From Sulfurimonas sp. (GTDB taxonomy: Bacteria > Campylobacterota > Campylobacteria > Campylobacterales > Sulfurimonadaceae), in assembly GCA_028689055.1 (NCBI GenBank), contig JAQTWZ010000001.1, positions 19,674 to 83,673 of the forward strand: a stretch of DNA of 64,000 nt, written 5' to 3'. Below are positions 18,417 to 27,707 of this stretch, piece after piece (within the stretch, counting starts at the first letter, position 1; each line of letters starts with the position of its first letter). A program made the position numbers and the translations under genes. Below the pieces are notes generated by a model. It was not told where the DNA came from. It saw only the letters and a program-made list of their open reading frames with translations, and made no database searches.

Positions 18417-20450
18417 GTGAGTAAAGTCTATTTTTCTACTTGGAACGGGGAGCTGATCAACAATATCGGTAAACCTGAGCAAGAGTGGGAAGAATCAGCT
18501 TATAACCTACCGGCACAATACGATGATCACCGTGATTCTAAGGCTTTTATAGGCTGGGATGGCGTTTCATTGTTCAATGCAGATGTAGATGTAATCCGTT
18601 TAGCGATGGAATACGCTGCACAGTACCAAGAGTATTCTGAAGCTTGTGGAAGATGCGCACCCGGAAGATGGGGTGGACGTATTTTATATGACTTGCTTGA
18701 TAAGATCGCTCGCGGTGAAGGTTGTGTCGCAGATTTGGATCACTTAAAAGAGATCGGCAAAAGTATGCAGCTTACTTCAAAATGTGAAATTGGAAAAACA
18801 GTTCCTAATCCTATCATTGATTTGATGGTTCATTTTGAAGCTGAGTTTATGGCTTGTATCAATGAGCAAAAAGCATCAAAACACTATAACGATTCTATCG
18901 GTTATATTGCCAAAATTACAGCTCCGTGTACAGACGCTTGTCCTGCTCATGTTGATATTCCTGCCTATATTGAAGGTGTTAGAGACCTGCGTTTTGATGA
19001 TTCGCTTGAAGCTACGCGTCAAACTATGCCGCTTGCTCATGTATGTGGCCGCGTTTGTCCACACCCATGTGAAGATGCTTGTCGTAGAACAAACCTTGAT
19101 GAGCCTATAGCTATTATGGCACTGAAACGTTTGGGTGCAGACTGGGAAACAGACCATGGGTATGACTTTTTTCATCCTATGGAGAAAAAACCGATGAGTG
19201 GCAAAAAAGTAGCGGTTGTGGGTGCAGGACCAGCGGGTCTTACGACTGCATATTACCTAGCAGCAGAGGGCGTTGCAGTAGATGTTTATGAAGAGCTTCC
19301 TGTTCTTGGCGGTGAGGTTACAGTAGGTGTGCCACAGTACCGTATGCCTTGGGATAAGTATCTTCAAGATATCGAATGTGTCCGTGATATGGGCGTAAAC
19401 TTCATCTTAAATCATAGAGTAAGTGCTGATGAGATGAGAGAGTTTGAAACAAGTTACGATGCGACGATGATCGCTTCGGGGACACGTATCTCTAAAAAAG
19501 TCTATTGTGACAATGAACGTCCTGAGATCAAAGGATACTGGGGTGCTATCGACTTCCTTGACTGGGTAAACTTGTATGAGAAGTTTGATATCAAAACGCC
19601 TCAAAAGGTTCAAGAACAGCAAATGCTTCCGACGGATCATGTTGATCTTACCGGCAAGACAGTTGCCTGTGTCGGTGGCGGTTTTACTTCTATGGACGTT
19701 GTGCGCTGCGCTATCCGTGCTGGAGCTAAAAAAGTTGTCATGATTTATCGCCGTGATGAGCAGACTATCATCCGCAACACGACTTATGAAGAGTATCATG
19801 AAGCAGTTGAAGAGGGCGTGGAGTTTTACTTCCACTCTGCAGTCTCTGAGATGAAAGATGAGAATAATGTACTCAAATCGCTCATCATAGATAAGTTTGA
19901 ACTCGTGCCTCCGCCAGATGGCGGGCGTGCTGAACTTGTAAAGATTGAAGGTGCATCATACGAACTTGAAGTGGATTATCTTATCCCAGCAGTTTCTCAA
20001 GCGGCAGATTTGAAGTTTATCCCATCTGAATGGGAGTTAGAGATGACTTCATGGGGCACACTCAAGACAAACGGCAAAGACTATATGACATCTCGCAAAG
20101 GTATCTTTGCTTCGGGTGATTGTGAATACGGCCCTATGACTATCGTAAACGCAGTCGGTCAGGCAAAACGCGGTGCTTCGGTTATGGCTCGTTATCTTGA
20201 AAATGGTGAGATTACTCTTTCGGATGATGAGATTATGGAAGATCACCTGCGTAAACTCAAGGTCTATAACAAAAAAGAAAAAGTCACAGGCTGGCTTGCC
20301 GGGCTTGCACGTCAACATAGTGAAGTTGTAGATGTTGATATCAGAAAGTTCAATAATATGGAAGTCAATTTAGGTTTCACACAAGATGAAGCTATGAGTG
20401 AAGCTGATCGCTGTATGCGTTGTTATTACATCGCTATGGTTCAGGCGTAG
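18417..20450 (+). CDS. NuoF-replacing flavoprotein: NuoF C-terminal remnant fused to a GltD-like oxidoreductase
   Basis: This 677-residue protein has a GTG start behind AAGAGG. Residues 75-150 resemble only the C-terminal [4Fe-4S] region of NuoF: EACGRCAPGRWGGR. C77 and C80 are kept, the third Cys is Gly83, and the fourth Cys is C123. Residues 165-240 are a GltD/DPD-type iron-sulfur domain (C171, C175, C210, C214, C218, C222). An FAD site follows (VVGAGPAGLTTA, about 268-279), then a nucleotide site (CVGGGFTSMD, about 418-427) and a second FAD element (FASGDCEYGP). The NuoF FMN/NADH domain is absent. It probably feeds electrons into complex I from NAD(P)H or another donor, or bifurcates. Donor unknown. 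Confidence 0.8.
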   Translation: MSKVYFSTWNGELINNIGKPEQEWEESAYNLPAQYDDHRDSKAFIGWDGVSLFNADVDVIRLAMEYAAQYQEYSEACGRCAPGRWGGRILYDLLDKIARGEGCVADLDHLKEIGKSMQLTSKCEIGKTVPNPIIDLMVHFEAEFMACINEQKASKHYNDSIGYIAKITAPCTDACPAHVDIPAYIEGVRDLRFDDSLEATRQTMPLAHVCGRVCPHPCEDACRRTNLDEPIAIMALKRLGADWETDHGYDFFHPMEKKPMSGKKVAVVGAGPAGLTTAYYLAAEGVAVDVYEELPVLGGEVTVGVPQYRMPWDKYLQDIECVRDMGVNFILNHRVSADEMREFETSYDATMIASGTRISKKVYCDNERPEIKGYWGAIDFLDWVNLYEKFDIKTPQKVQEQQMLPTDHVDLTGKTVACVGGGFTSMDVVRCAIRAGAKKVVMIYRRDEQTIIRNTTYEEYHEAVEEGVEFYFHSAVSEMKDENNVLKSLIIDKFELVPPPDGGRAELVKIEGASYELEVDYLIPAVSQAADLKFIPSEWELEMTSWGTLKTNGKDYMTSRKGIFASGDCEYGPMTIVNAVGQAKRGASVMARYLENGEITLSDDEIMEDHLRKLKVYNKKEKVTGWLAGLARQHSEVVDVDIRKFNNMEVNLGFTQDEAMSEADRCMRCYYIAMVQA

Positions 20451-20458
20451 GAGGGGAT

Positions 20459-22708
20459 ATGAGTAATATGATTGAATTTAAAATCAACGGTATCTCTGTA
20501 GAAGCTAAAAAAGGCGAGACTATCCTTCAGGTAGCGCGCAAAAATGATATCTATATCCCTACGATGTGTTATATCTCCAAAACGACACCGTGTGCATCAT
20601 GTCGTATGTGTGTGGTTGAAGCCGAAGGAGTGAATGGTTTTGTACTTTCATGCAATACGCCTCCCGTAGCAGGTTTGGATGTACATACAAATAGCGAAGC
20701 ACTGGAGTTGGAACGCACAAACATCATGAAACTTTATGATGTGAATCATCCTCTTGAGTGTGGTGTTTGTGACAAATCCGGCGAATGTAATTTGCAAAAT
20801 AAGACTTTAGAATTTGGCGTGACAACGCAGAACTTTACCACCCGTGAACAGCATCGTCCGGTAGAACATTGGGGTCTTATCAATTATGATCCGGCACTTT
20901 GTATCATGTGTGAAAAGTGTGTTCACGTCTGTAATGAAGTCATCGGTGACGATGCGATAGATGTGAAGTTTGGCGGATATAGCTCAACTATCATTCCTAA
21001 AAACAGTGATACGCTTGATTGTACTTTTTGTGGAGAGTGTATCGCGGTTTGTCCTGTGGGTGCGCTTGTGAGTTCAAACTTTCAATATACTGCAAACGCA
21101 TGGGAACTCTCCCGTATCCCTGCAACGTGTGCACACTGTTCAGGTGGTTGTTCTTTAGAATATGAGACAAAATTTGCAGGTATCAACGGTGCAAACGAAA
21201 TCTACAGAGTCAAAAATAACTTTGAGTTCACTTCACTTTGTGGAGCAGGACGTTTTGGATTTGATTTTGAAAATAGAGCACTCAGAGACGAAGCTGCGTT
21301 TGAGAAGGCTGTAACAGCTGTAAAAAATGCAAAAGCAATCCGTTTTTCTTCGATGATTACCAATGAAGAAGCCTATATGCTAGGGGAACTAAAAGAAAAT
21401 TTTGGACTCAAACTCTTCAATGAAGATGCAAGAATGTTCCAAGAGTTTATGGGTGCATATAGCAGTATAAGCGGCAAAAAACACTACAGCGGTTCACTCG
21501 ATGCTATCAAACAAGCCGACGCGGTTATCATGATAGGCAGCAGAATCGCAACGGATAATCCGGCGGTGCGTTATGCTCTCACAACCGCTTCACGCCATAG
21601 GGGTGCGAAAATAGTTTATGCACATCCGCTTGAAGATGCGCTCATGCAAAATACTATCACACAGTTTATGAAATATGAAGTAGGAACGGAAGAGGGTGTG
21701 ATGGCACTTCTTGCAAACGCAATCCTCAAAGATGCGGATTTAAGTGAAGCAGAGAGAGCATTTTTTGATGATCTTGATTTTGGTTATCTTGATGCTGAAT
21801 GTAATGTCGGTGCAGAAGAGATTGCATTTATGATGCAGTCGTTTAAACGTGCCAAAAATCGCGTTTTAATATTGGGAAATGACCTTATCGCACATGAGCG
21901 CTCATGTAATATAGCAAAACTTGCGGCAATGATAGAAAAATATAGCGACTTTTCTTTAGTTGTAGTGCCAAATGAAGTGAACACTTTGGGTGTTTCACTG
22001 ATAAGCTCTTTAGACAAAGATGAGAATATAGAAAATGTAGTAGGCTATAACGCAGAAGGTGGCTTTGTTATCTCTTCACTTTCAGGCGCAGATATGGCTA
22101 TCCCTGCACTCAATCAGCAAGAGGGAACTTTTGTAAGTATAGACAATAGAGTTTTGCCTACAAATGTTGCTATTGGTTTTGAAGGTCATACGCTCAATGA
22201 TATCTTGCTTGCTTGCGGTATCAGACACTACAATACAATCGATTGTACAAAAGAGCTGGGTCGTTTTGAAGGCTTTAAAGCGTATGAATTTGACACCTTG
22301 GAAAATTATCTTTGCGCTCATGGAGAGGATAACCGAGGTTATCTTTTGGATGAAGTTTCTTGTGAAGCAGATGGTACTTTAGAGAGTTTGAGTGATATGC
22401 CGGAGTTCAACGGTACGGTTATTTATCACTCAAATCCTGTATTGCAGTTCAACGCTTATACAGCAAAAACAAAACAGTTAGAAAAAGAGACAACACTACG
22501 CGGTTCAGCGCAATTTGCCGCAGCAGCGAGAATTTCTGATGGTGATACTATAGAGATATCCTACGGATCATGCAGCATAACAAGAGAGTTCAAGCTAGAT
22601 AACGATCTTAAAGGAACTATAGCGCTAAATCCTACTTTTGATAGTGTAGTAGATGCGAGCAGATATAGATTTGAAAAATCCAAAATAGTGAGAGTAGTAC
22701 ATGAGTAA
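20459..22708 (+). CDS. nuoG: Complex I subunit NuoG, first copy
   Basis: This large iron-sulfur subunit is 749 residues from the ATG at 20459, which has a GGAGGGG ribosome site 8 bases after the previous stop. The N-terminal ferredoxin-like [2Fe-2S] motif is in CYISKTTPCASCRMC. The His/Cys [4Fe-4S] region is HPLECGVCDKSGEC, and two further [4Fe-4S] motifs are CIMCEKCVHVC and CTFCGECIAVC. A fourth Cys set (CAHCSGGCSLE) starts the molybdopterin-oxidoreductase-like domain, which fills the rest. It overlaps the second nuoG by 8 bases. Confidence 0.93.
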   Translation: MSNMIEFKINGISVEAKKGETILQVARKNDIYIPTMCYISKTTPCASCRMCVVEAEGVNGFVLSCNTPPVAGLDVHTNSEALELERTNIMKLYDVNHPLECGVCDKSGECNLQNKTLEFGVTTQNFTTREQHRPVEHWGLINYDPALCIMCEKCVHVCNEVIGDDAIDVKFGGYSSTIIPKNSDTLDCTFCGECIAVCPVGALVSSNFQYTANAWELSRIPATCAHCSGGCSLEYETKFAGINGANEIYRVKNNFEFTSLCGAGRFGFDFENRALRDEAAFEKAVTAVKNAKAIRFSSMITNEEAYMLGELKENFGLKLFNEDARMFQEFMGAYSSISGKKHYSGSLDAIKQADAVIMIGSRIATDNPAVRYALTTASRHRGAKIVYAHPLEDALMQNTITQFMKYEVGTEEGVMALLANAILKDADLSEAERAFFDDLDFGYLDAECNVGAEEIAFMMQSFKRAKNRVLILGNDLIAHERSCNIAKLAAMIEKYSDFSLVVVPNEVNTLGVSLISSLDKDENIENVVGYNAEGGFVISSLSGADMAIPALNQQEGTFVSIDNRVLPTNVAIGFEGHTLNDILLACGIRHYNTIDCTKELGRFEGFKAYEFDTLENYLCAHGEDNRGYLLDEVSCEADGTLESLSDMPEFNGTVIYHSNPVLQFNAYTAKTKQLEKETTLRGSAQFAAAARISDGDTIEISYGSCSITREFKLDNDLKGTIALNPTFDSVVDASRYRFEKSKIVRVVHE

Positions 22709-25187
22709 AATTACTATAAACATTGATGGAAGAGATGTCCAAACGCAAGAGGGTGAGTATATATTAAACGCAGCCCGTGCAAATGATATCTTTATTCCGG
22801 CAATATGTTATCTAACAAGATGCAGTCCGACACTTGCGTGTCGTATCTGTCTTGTCGAAGCGGATGGTAAGCAGGTTTATGCGTGTAATGCCAAAGCAAA
22901 AGATGGAATGAATATCATAACATCCACTCCAACAATCCAGAGCGAACGCCGTGCGATTATGGAAGTGTATGATGTTAACCACCCTCTTCAGTGTGGTGTT
23001 TGTGACCAGTCCGGCGAATGTGAACTTCAAAATTATACACTTGAAATCGGCGTGGACTCTCAGTCCTATGCCATCAAAGATGTTGACAGAAGTTCTCACG
23101 ACTGGGGACATTTACATTATGATCCGGGTCTTTGTATCGTGTGTGAGCGTTGTGTGACTGTATGTAAGGATATGATAGGGGATAACTCACTCAAAACTAT
23201 CGCGCGCGGTTCGGATGCGATAGAAGCAGAGTATAAAGAGAGTATGCCTAAAGATGCCTATGCAATGTGGAATAAACTCAACAAATCCGTCATCGGTCTC
23301 ACAAACGGAACTGATGTTCTTGATTGTACTTCATGTGGTGAATGTGCCGCTGTTTGTCCTGTGGGCGCGCTTGTCGATACTGACTTTATGTACAAATCAA
23401 ATGCTTGGGAACTCAAACAAATCCCTGCGACTTGCGGACACTGTTCTGCGGGATGCCAGATTAGTTATGATGTAAAACATACAAGTATCGAAAACCCTGA
23501 AAACAAAATCTACCGTGTAATGAATGAGTGGAACTATGTATCACTTTGTGGTGCAGGACGTTACGGATTTGATTATGAAAACAGAGTAAGTGCAAAAGAG
23601 ACGGCTGCGTTTGCAAAAGCAATCGAAGCGTTCAAAAAAGCAGATACGGTTGCGTTTACATCGACTATCACAAATGAAGAAGCGTATTTACTTCAAAAGA
23701 TGAAAGAGAAGTTCGGATACAAACTTGTAAACAACGAAGCAAAAGCATTCCAAACTTTCCTATCTGATTATAGTGATATTAGCGGTACAAAACTCTATGG
23801 AAGCGACCTCAAAGCGGCACATAACGCAAACTTTGTCATCTCTGTAGGCGCAGCACTGAAGTCTGATAATCCAAACGCAAGATATGCGCTCAATAACTCA
23901 ATGACGGTTAACAAAGGTGCTGGACTTTATTTCCACCCTGTTAGTGATCCAATCATAGAAGGACTTGGAAAGAGTATCATGAGCGTTAAACACGCTCCGC
24001 TTCAAGAAGAGGCTGTGATGTATCTCATCCTTGATCTTTTTGCTGATAAGTCAAAACTCTCTAGCGAACTTGTGGCATATCTTGCATCTTTTCACTCAAA
24101 GAAAACGATTACGGTTACTGAAACAGTCAAAGAAAAAGTAGTCGAAATCATCAAAGAGATGAAAAAAAATGAAGAGAGTGGCGAAGAGGAAGAAGTAGAA
24201 GTTGAAAAATCTACTATGGTAAACAAAGAGGTTTCCAAAGAGGTAGAGGTGGATGAAAATGCACTTCTTGCTTTGGTAAACGCAGACAAAAGCTTTGTAG
24301 AAGAACTGGATAAAAACCTCAAGAAAAAAGACGCTTTCTCACTTATCGTAGGTCCGGACTTTTATACACATCCAAACGCGAAAAATTTAGCGCGTTTAGT
24401 GGCACTTGTCGAGAAGTACAGCGACTTTGAAGTGGTGATGATTCCACCGCTTACAAACTCTTTGGGTGTAGCACTTATCTGTGAGTTAGACGATACAAAA
24501 GGAAACTTTACTATCGGATATAACACGAAGGGCGACTTTACTCTCTCTGCACTTGGTGATGGAGATCTTGATATGCCGGCTATAAACCAGCAAGAAGGAA
24601 CACTGACAAGTATCAATAAACGTGTCAATCCTACAAACGCAGCGCTTGAATACAAAGGTTATGAACTCAATGATATCGCCAATGCTCTTGGACTCAAAGC
24701 AGACAATGTGATTGACTATACTGCAAAACTTCCAGTTGCAGCAGGCTTCAAAACAGAGGAGTTTGATGCACTTCCAAACCGCTATGAAAATGACGGGACT
24801 GAGGTGAGAGGTTACATTTTAGAGAATATTACTCTTAAAGTAAGTGACGATGAAACTGTACAAATGTACAATAATGCTAAACTAGAGGGAACAATTGTTT
24901 ATATTGCAAATCCTGTAAGACAGTTTACTGCGTTTACGAACAAAACTACCGCACTCTCACAGGTGGGTGGTGTTTACATGAGCGAAGAGTTCCTCAGTAA
25001 AAGTGACCTTAATGAAGGAGACAGTGTGCGTATCAAAAGCAGCACCGGTGAATTAGTAGTAAAAATCATCAGTGATAATAAAATCGCAGGCGATATAGCA
25101 CTTCTCCCGACCTATGATTCTAAAATAAATCCAGAGGTTATAACGAGCGGATACCGCTTTGCCGTAGCTTCGATTGAAAAGGTGTAA
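22701..25187 (+). CDS. nuoG2: Complex I subunit NuoG, second copy
   Basis: This second, 828-residue NuoG paralogue stands directly after the first and keeps the same cofactor motifs: CYLTRCSPTLACRIC, HPLQCGVCDQSGEC, CIVCERCVTVC, CTSCGECAAVC and CGHCSAGC. It differs by an inserted highly charged stretch at about residues 469-520 (Lys/Glu/Val-rich, with the run ESGEEEEVEVEK), absent from the first copy. The two copies may coexist in one complex, or form alternative complexes with different donors. Both are intact, with ordinary codon use, so a recent duplication is unlikely. Confidence 0.92.
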   Translation: MSKITINIDGRDVQTQEGEYILNAARANDIFIPAICYLTRCSPTLACRICLVEADGKQVYACNAKAKDGMNIITSTPTIQSERRAIMEVYDVNHPLQCGVCDQSGECELQNYTLEIGVDSQSYAIKDVDRSSHDWGHLHYDPGLCIVCERCVTVCKDMIGDNSLKTIARGSDAIEAEYKESMPKDAYAMWNKLNKSVIGLTNGTDVLDCTSCGECAAVCPVGALVDTDFMYKSNAWELKQIPATCGHCSAGCQISYDVKHTSIENPENKIYRVMNEWNYVSLCGAGRYGFDYENRVSAKETAAFAKAIEAFKKADTVAFTSTITNEEAYLLQKMKEKFGYKLVNNEAKAFQTFLSDYSDISGTKLYGSDLKAAHNANFVISVGAALKSDNPNARYALNNSMTVNKGAGLYFHPVSDPIIEGLGKSIMSVKHAPLQEEAVMYLILDLFADKSKLSSELVAYLASFHSKKTITVTETVKEKVVEIIKEMKKNEESGEEEEVEVEKSTMVNKEVSKEVEVDENALLALVNADKSFVEELDKNLKKKDAFSLIVGPDFYTHPNAKNLARLVALVEKYSDFEVVMIPPLTNSLGVALICELDDTKGNFTIGYNTKGDFTLSALGDGDLDMPAINQQEGTLTSINKRVNPTNAALEYKGYELNDIANALGLKADNVIDYTAKLPVAAGFKTEEFDALPNRYENDGTEVRGYILENITLKVSDDETVQMYNNAKLEGTIVYIANPVRQFTAFTNKTTALSQVGGVYMSEEFLSKSDLNEGDSVRIKSSTGELVVKIISDNKIAGDIALLPTYDSKINPEVITSGYRFAVASIEKV

Positions 25188-25190
25188 TAT

Positions 25191-26180
25191 ATGGATACAG
25201 CATATCTAATAGAGACGATTATCAAAGTCGTTGTAGTTTTACTCATATTTTCTGCATTAGCGGGTATAGGGACTTATTTCGAAAGAAAAATCCTTGCGTT
25301 TATGCAGCGTCGTTTGGGGCCGATGAATGTTGGACCTTATGGTTTACTGCAAGTTGCAGCCGATGGTATCAAACTCTTTACAAAAGAGGATATCATCCCT
25401 ACAAATGTAGTAGGACGCATCTTTAAAATAGCTCCGGTTATCACCGCAGCGACTGCGTTTATGGCAGCTGCAGCGATACCGTTTTTACCTCAGTTTGAGC
25501 TTTTTGGATATACGGTGCACCCGATCATCGCTGATGTAAACATCGGTATCTTGTACATCCTAGGTATCATGGGTGTAGGACTTTACGGACCGCTTCTTGG
25601 CGGTATGGCTTCGGCAAATAAGTTTTCACTGCTTTCTGCTGCGCGTAGTGCGGCTGTATTTATATCATACGAGGTAGTGACGGGTCTTTCTATCCTTGCT
25701 CCGATTATGATGGTTGGTTCTCTTTCACTCATAGATTTCAATGAGTACCAATCAGGCGGGTTCGGTGATTGGATCGTTTGGTCGCAGCCGGTTGCATTTA
25801 TCCTTTTTTGGATAGCTGCGTTTGCTGAAACTGGGCGTACTCCATTTCACTTGGTTGCAAACGATCATGAGATTATTGATGGTTTTGGTACGGAGTATTC
25901 TGGTATGAGATGGGGTCTTTTCTTCATCGGTGAATATGCAAATATGTTCTTTATCTCTTTTGTAATTCCGCTTCTTTTCTTGGGTGGTTATGGAGATGGA
26001 AGTTTCTTAGGCGCACTTGGCTTACTTGCGAAGATGTCATTTTTCTTCTTCTTTTTCTTATGGACAAGAGCTGCTTGGCCAGATGTAAGACCTGACCAAC
26101 TCATGTGGTTATGTTGGAAAGTGCTTATGCCGATAGCTGTGATTAACATCGTTATTACTGGCTTTGTGATGATGTTTTAA
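25191..26180 (+). CDS. nuoH: Complex I subunit NuoH
   Basis: NuoH (ND1) is the membrane subunit joining the peripheral arm to the pump arm and lining the quinone tunnel. The 329 residues contain about eight membrane spans. The signatures are YFERKILAFMQRRLGPMNVG near residue 28, AETGRTPFHLVANDHEIIDG in the middle and WTRAAWPDVRPDQLMWLCWK near the end. It lies 3 bases after the second nuoG. Confidence 0.97.
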   Translation: MDTAYLIETIIKVVVVLLIFSALAGIGTYFERKILAFMQRRLGPMNVGPYGLLQVAADGIKLFTKEDIIPTNVVGRIFKIAPVITAATAFMAAAAIPFLPQFELFGYTVHPIIADVNIGILYILGIMGVGLYGPLLGGMASANKFSLLSAARSAAVFISYEVVTGLSILAPIMMVGSLSLIDFNEYQSGGFGDWIVWSQPVAFILFWIAAFAETGRTPFHLVANDHEIIDGFGTEYSGMRWGLFFIGEYANMFFISFVIPLLFLGGYGDGSFLGALGLLAKMSFFFFFFLWTRAAWPDVRPDQLMWLCWKVLMPIAVINIVITGFVMMF

Positions 26181-26190
26181 GGGGATATGA

Positions 26191-26811
26191 ATGAAAAATA
26201 CTGAAGTGTTTAATAACAGAAATGTTAGTGAAAATGGTTACTATTTAGTTGACATTGCAGATTATCCTACGGATGGCTGGGGTAAATTTAAGCGTGTTGT
26301 CAAAAGAACTTTCAGAGGCGAACTTTTTGTCGGTCTTTGGGTCGTTCTTCGTGAGATGATCAAGTTTGATATCCATACGATCCAGTATCCGCAGGAAAAA
26401 ATGCCTATAGGTCCAAGATACCGTGCGGTGCATGAGATGAAAAGACTTTGGGAATCAGATGCTGAGAGATGTATCGGATGTGGACTTTGTGAGAAAATCT
26501 GTATCTCTAACTGCATCAAGATGGATACACGTATCGATGAGCACTCTCGTAAAGAAGTAAGCGAATATACTATAAATCTTGGACGCTGTATCTTCTGCGG
26601 CTACTGTGCTGAAGTTTGTCCGGAACTTGCTATTACTCACGGTGGTGAGTATGAACAGGCATCTGAGCAAAGAGAACATTTTGTGGATTATAGCTATATG
26701 CTTACTCCGCTTGACAAGATGAAAGCCGGAACACAAGTTGAGTTTGAAGGTTTTGGTTCGATTACACCACATGAAGATGAGCGCGTCAAAAAAACGCCTC
26801 TCGCATATTAA
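26191..26811 (+). CDS. nuoI: Complex I subunit NuoI
   Basis: NuoI is the two-[4Fe-4S] ferredoxin-like subunit (clusters N6a/N6b) passing electrons to NuoB. Motifs are CIGCGLCEKICISNC and CIFCGYCAEVCPE. The first has Ile-Ser where CxxxCP is common, but all cysteines are present. Its 206 residues include a 70-residue N-terminal amphipathic region (FRGELFVGLWVVLREM) that docks on the membrane. Confidence 0.96.
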   Translation: MKNTEVFNNRNVSENGYYLVDIADYPTDGWGKFKRVVKRTFRGELFVGLWVVLREMIKFDIHTIQYPQEKMPIGPRYRAVHEMKRLWESDAERCIGCGLCEKICISNCIKMDTRIDEHSRKEVSEYTINLGRCIFCGYCAEVCPELAITHGGEYEQASEQREHFVDYSYMLTPLDKMKAGTQVEFEGFGSITPHEDERVKKTPLAY

Positions 26812-26822
26812 GGAGATAAGAT

Positions 26823-27395
26823 ATGTTTGAAGCTGTAGCTTTTTATCTGTTTGCGTTTTTAACAATCGCGATGTTTTTTATAGCCGTGACGACCTCACAA
26901 GCTCTATATGCATTGACGGCGTTAGCGGCAGGGATGATTTTTATATCGGCATTTTTCTTTATTCTTGGTGCTGACTTTTTAGGTGCGGTGCAAATCGTTG
27001 TGTATTCGGGAGCTGTTATGGCGCTTTATGCTTTTGGTATGATGTTTTTTGATACGACAAGAGATGTAAAAGAGAAGAACGGAAACAAATATATTGTTAT
27101 CGGCTTATCTGTAATCAGCGCAATATTGGTCGTAGCTATCTTTTCTGCACCGATTGTTTCTGAAAATATTACAGCGCTTTATCCTATGGTAGAGGGTGCC
27201 GGAAATACACAAGAAGTTGGGTTAGTTCTTTTTACGAAGTATCTTGTTCCATTTGAAGTTGCGGCGGTTATGTTGCTTGTAGCGATGATTGCCGGAATTG
27301 TTTTGGCTGGAAAAGATATGGATTTATCACTGACACTCTTGGATGACAAAGAGATAGAAGAGATTAAAAACAAAAAAATGAAAAAGGTGCTTTAA
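26823..27395 (+). CDS. nuoJ: Complex I subunit NuoJ
   Basis: This is a 190-residue ND6-type membrane subunit with five predicted spans. The conserved third span reads GAVQIVVYSGAVMALYAFGM, which contains the pi-bulge helix region involved in proton-pump coupling. A cytoplasmic C-terminal tail is Lys/Glu rich. It overlaps nuoK by one base (TAATG). Confidence 0.95.
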   Translation: MFEAVAFYLFAFLTIAMFFIAVTTSQALYALTALAAGMIFISAFFFILGADFLGAVQIVVYSGAVMALYAFGMMFFDTTRDVKEKNGNKYIVIGLSVISAILVVAIFSAPIVSENITALYPMVEGAGNTQEVGLVLFTKYLVPFEVAAVMLLVAMIAGIVLAGKDMDLSLTLLDDKEIEEIKNKKMKKVL

Positions 27396-27703
27396 TGATG
27401 GAAATTGGCTTAAATCACTACCTTATCCTTTCAACTATTCTTTTTGCAATAGGTTTGATAGGTGTAATGCGTAGAAAAAACCTTCTTTTACTGTTTTTCG
27501 CAACGGAGATTTTACTCAACTCTGTAAATATCGCTTTTGCTGCGATTTCACACTTTTACGGTGACTTAACTGGTCAGATGTTTGCGTTTTTCGTCATCGC
27601 AATCGCTGCTTCAGAAGTAGCTGTAGGTCTTGGATTGTTAATTGTATGGCACAAACGCCATGGAACTATCGACCTCGATACAATGTCAACAATGAGAGGA
27701 TAG
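27395..27703 (+). CDS. nuoK: Complex I subunit NuoK
   Basis: This is a 102-residue ND4L-type subunit with three membrane spans. Conserved membrane glutamates appear in LFFATEILLNSVNIAF and IAASEVAVGLGLLI, matching the Glu36/Glu72 pair of the family. It starts on the last base of nuoJ. Confidence 0.96.
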   Translation: MMEIGLNHYLILSTILFAIGLIGVMRRKNLLLLFFATEILLNSVNIAFAAISHFYGDLTGQMFAFFVIAIAASEVAVGLGLLIVWHKRHGTIDLDTMSTMRG

Positions 27704-27707
27704 AGAT

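Noticed and set aside
19407-19835. 142-residue minus-strand ORF inside the flavoprotein gene
   Set aside because: It lies opposite a conserved NAD-binding region and has no supporting features.
18417-20450. Annotation as glutamate synthase small subunit (GltD)
   Set aside because: The GltD-like half is fused to a NuoF-type iron-sulfur piece and lies inside the nuo operon with no gltB nearby.
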